Source: DATFDN01 sp963767645 (GTDB lineage: Bacteria; Pseudomonadota; Alphaproteobacteria; Acetobacterales; Acetobacteraceae). Taken from it: a DNA stretch of 64,000 nt. The notes beneath the pieces are model-generated. The model saw only the letters and a list, made by a program, of their open reading frames with translations, was not told where the DNA came from and did not search any database. The DNA lies in NCBI GenBank assembly GCA_963767645.1, contig CAVYEW010000018.1, positions 434,001 through 498,000 of the forward strand, written 5' to 3'. Made by a program: the position numbers and the translations under genes. Shown here piece by piece: positions 62,488 through 64,000 of the stretch. Positions within the stretch are counted from its first letter, which is position 1; the number at the start of each line of letters is the position of its first letter.

Positions 62488-64000
62488 GTGATACGCCGCT
62501 GCCGCTGTCGGTGGTCAACAACCCGCGCCCCGACCGCTGGATCAGCTTCGGTGCGGAACGGGCGGTCAACCTGGCAGTGGGCAAGGTCGAGATCGGCCAG
62601 GGCGTGCTCACCGCGCTCACGCAGATCGCCGCCGAGGAGCTGGACGTGCCGGTCGGCGCCGTCCGCATCCTCTCGGGCGACACCGACCGCGCACCCGACG
62701 AGGGCTCGACCAGCAGCAGTCTGTCGATCGAGGTCTCCGGGGCCTCGGTGCGGCTGATCTCGGCCGAGGTGCGGGCGCGCTTCCTCGACCGGCTTGCCCT
62801 GCGCCTGAACTGCGCGGCCTCGGAGCTGTCGGTGGCCGACGGCGCCTTCCTACGCGGCGGCGCGCCGACCGGACATGATTACTGGAGCTTCTCCCCCGAG
62901 GTCGATCTGGCGCAGCCGGCGACCGGCCGGGCGCCGCGCAAGCCGCACACCGCCTATCGGGTGGTGGGCCGCGACGTGCCGAGGGTCGATCTGCCGGCGA
63001 AGATCTCGGGGCCAGCTTTCGTCCATGATCTCGCGCCGCCGGGGATGCTGCACGCGAGGATGCTGCGCCAGCCGAGCCGGGGCGCGGCGCTCGCCGCGCT
63101 CGACGAGGCCGCGATCAGACGCGCGGCGGGCGCCGAGCTGCGCATCCTGCGGCTCGGCAACCTGGTCGCGCTGGTGAGCGAGAGCGAGACCGTGGCGCAG
63201 CGTGCCGCTGCCGCCGCGCTGTCGCATGCGCGCTGGGAGAACGTCGCCGCCATCGCTCCGGGCGAGGACGAGGCGCGCGCCTTGGTCGGTCAGCCGTGCA
63301 TCGACCGCGTGCTGGGCGATCCCGTTCCGGCGGCGGGGGGACCGGTGATCGAGGCGACCTACTCGCGGCCCTATATCGCCCACGCCGCCCTCGGTCCGTC
63401 CTGCGCGCTGGCCGAGGAGCGCGATGGGCACCTGACCGTCTGGACCCATACGCAGGCGGTCTACCCGCTGCGCAATTCGCTCTCCAACGTTCTGGGTCGG
63501 CCGGCCGAGACTATTTCGGTGCGCCACGCCCAAGGCCCTGGCTGCTACGGCCATAATGGCGCCGACGACGCGGCGCTGGACGCGGCATTGGTGGCGCAGA
63601 TGCTGCCCGGCCGGCCGATCCGCGTGCAGTGGCGCCGGGAGGAGGAGTTCGGTTTCGAGCCGGTGAGCACAGCGCAGGTGGTGACGATCCGTGCAGTGCT
63701 CGACGCGCGGGGCAGGCCGGCGGACTGGACAGCGGAGATCTGGGCCGGCTCGCACGTCCAGCGTCCGGCGATGGGCGGCAACATGCTGGCCCACGAGGCG
63801 CTGCCCACGCCGCCGCCCGATCCGCGCCCGTTTGAACCGCCGGAAGCCAATGGCGGCGGCGGGACGCGCAACGCCCTGCTTTTATACGATATCCCCGCCA
63901 AGCGCGTGGTCCATCACCTGGTGCGGCGCACCCCGGTCCGCACCTCTTCACTGCGCGGCTTGGGCGCCTTGCCCAACGTGTTCGCCGCCGAGTGCTTCAT
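62484..64000 (+). CDS. Molybdopterin-binding subunit of a xanthine-oxidase-family hydroxylase (partial)
   Basis: The first 505 codons are present; the gene runs off the right edge. VGKVEIGQGVLTALTQIAAE and PDEGSTSSSLSIEVSGASVR near the N-terminus match the Mo-cofactor domain normally found later in XdhB, so this is the rearranged IorB/nicotinate-dehydrogenase-like type. AYRVVGRDVPRVDLPAKISG, EATYSRPYIAHAALGPSCAL and QGPGCYGHNGADDAALDAAL follow. The partner [2Fe-2S] subunit overlaps by 4 nt. Substrate unknown; isoquinoline-, nicotinate- or aldehyde-like compounds are possible. Confidence 0.92.
   Translation, partial: MSDTPLPLSVVNNPRPDRWISFGAERAVNLAVGKVEIGQGVLTALTQIAAEELDVPVGAVRILSGDTDRAPDEGSTSSSLSIEVSGASVRLISAEVRARFLDRLALRLNCAASELSVADGAFLRGGAPTGHDYWSFSPEVDLAQPATGRAPRKPHTAYRVVGRDVPRVDLPAKISGPAFVHDLAPPGMLHARMLRQPSRGAALAALDEAAIRRAAGAELRILRLGNLVALVSESETVAQRAAAAALSHARWENVAAIAPGEDEARALVGQPCIDRVLGDPVPAAGGPVIEATYSRPYIAHAALGPSCALAEERDGHLTVWTHTQAVYPLRNSLSNVLGRPAETISVRHAQGPGCYGHNGADDAALDAALVAQMLPGRPIRVQWRREEEFGFEPVSTAQVVTIRAVLDARGRPADWTAEIWAGSHVQRPAMGGNMLAHEALPTPPPDPRPFEPPEANGGGGTRNALLLYDIPAKRVVHHLVRRTPVRTSSLRGLGALPNVFAAECF

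Overview
The window is GC-rich, tightly packed chromosomal DNA with many ATGA or TGATG stop/start overlaps. Gene content and dispersed intergenic repeats point to an alphaproteobacterium, and I would guess Rhodospirillales/Acetobacteraceae. Reasons for that guess are the atpHAGDC operon, the short intergenic repeats that translate as VIAGLVPAI-like and NV-FGS-ADI-like peptides in alphaproteobacterial genomes, entericidin behind an EcfG-like promoter, DUF29, a beta-strand-repeat protein with a type-I-secretion-like tail, and Tat-exported enzymes. The lineage is inference.

Layout. 1-5.5 kb: 5' portion of an AceE/transketolase-like enzyme coupled to malonyl-CoA decarboxylase, NAD(P)HX repair enzyme, a ParA-like ATPase coupled to a CopD-like membrane protein, and entericidin. 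5.6-10.7 kb: metallo-hydrolase, glmS and glmU, phosphoglycolate phosphatase-like HAD enzyme, and a glycine-zipper protein. 10.8-15.9 kb: ATP synthase F1 operon, interrupted by two intergenic repeat elements and carrying three +1 frameshifts in atpD. 16.5-23 kb: CoA-transferase, EF-hand protein, yajC, DUF815 ATPase, and a glycosyltransferase/amidotransferase pair. 23-27 kb: TauD-like dioxygenase, then a segment of lower apparent GC with two cupins and a wrecked DUF5655 gene, bounded by 22-bp inverted repeats, then DUF29. 27-35 kb: SDR, MBL hydrolase, MFS transporter, thiL, a three-gene CoA-transferase/hydrolase operon, DUF2270 and GST. 35-38.6 kb: ECF sigma/anti-sigma module divergent from a metallophosphoesterase/cupredoxin operon, then tRNA-Thr. 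38.7-43 kb: giant beta-helix surface/secreted protein. 43-48.5 kb: two-component system with a His-rich periplasmic protein, and two unknown genes. 48.6-57.3 kb: RND efflux pair followed by DUF4410, K+ channel, carbohydrate-binding V/XII-like and Cys-rich proteins. 57.4-64 kb: SDR, nitroreductase, LLM oxidoreductase, SAF-domain oxidoreductase, creatininase-like amidohydrolase and a molybdenum hydroxylase, which look catabolic.

The strongest new signal is at 37.0-37.2 kb. Two divergent promoter-like elements share the same pattern (GGAAT, 17-nt spacer, GGTCTTTGC). One faces the ECF sigma factor and the other faces a four-gene operon: a 48-aa secreted peptide, a small membrane protein, a Tat metallophosphoesterase and a cupredoxin. 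This looks like a self-contained envelope-stress or copper-linked regulon.

Caution. At least five otherwise normal genes (atpD with three events, asnB, GST, the V/XII-like protein, DUF29) carry single-base frameshifts at short homopolymers. This looks like uncorrected indel error in the assembly as much as biology, so broken genes here should be checked against reads first.
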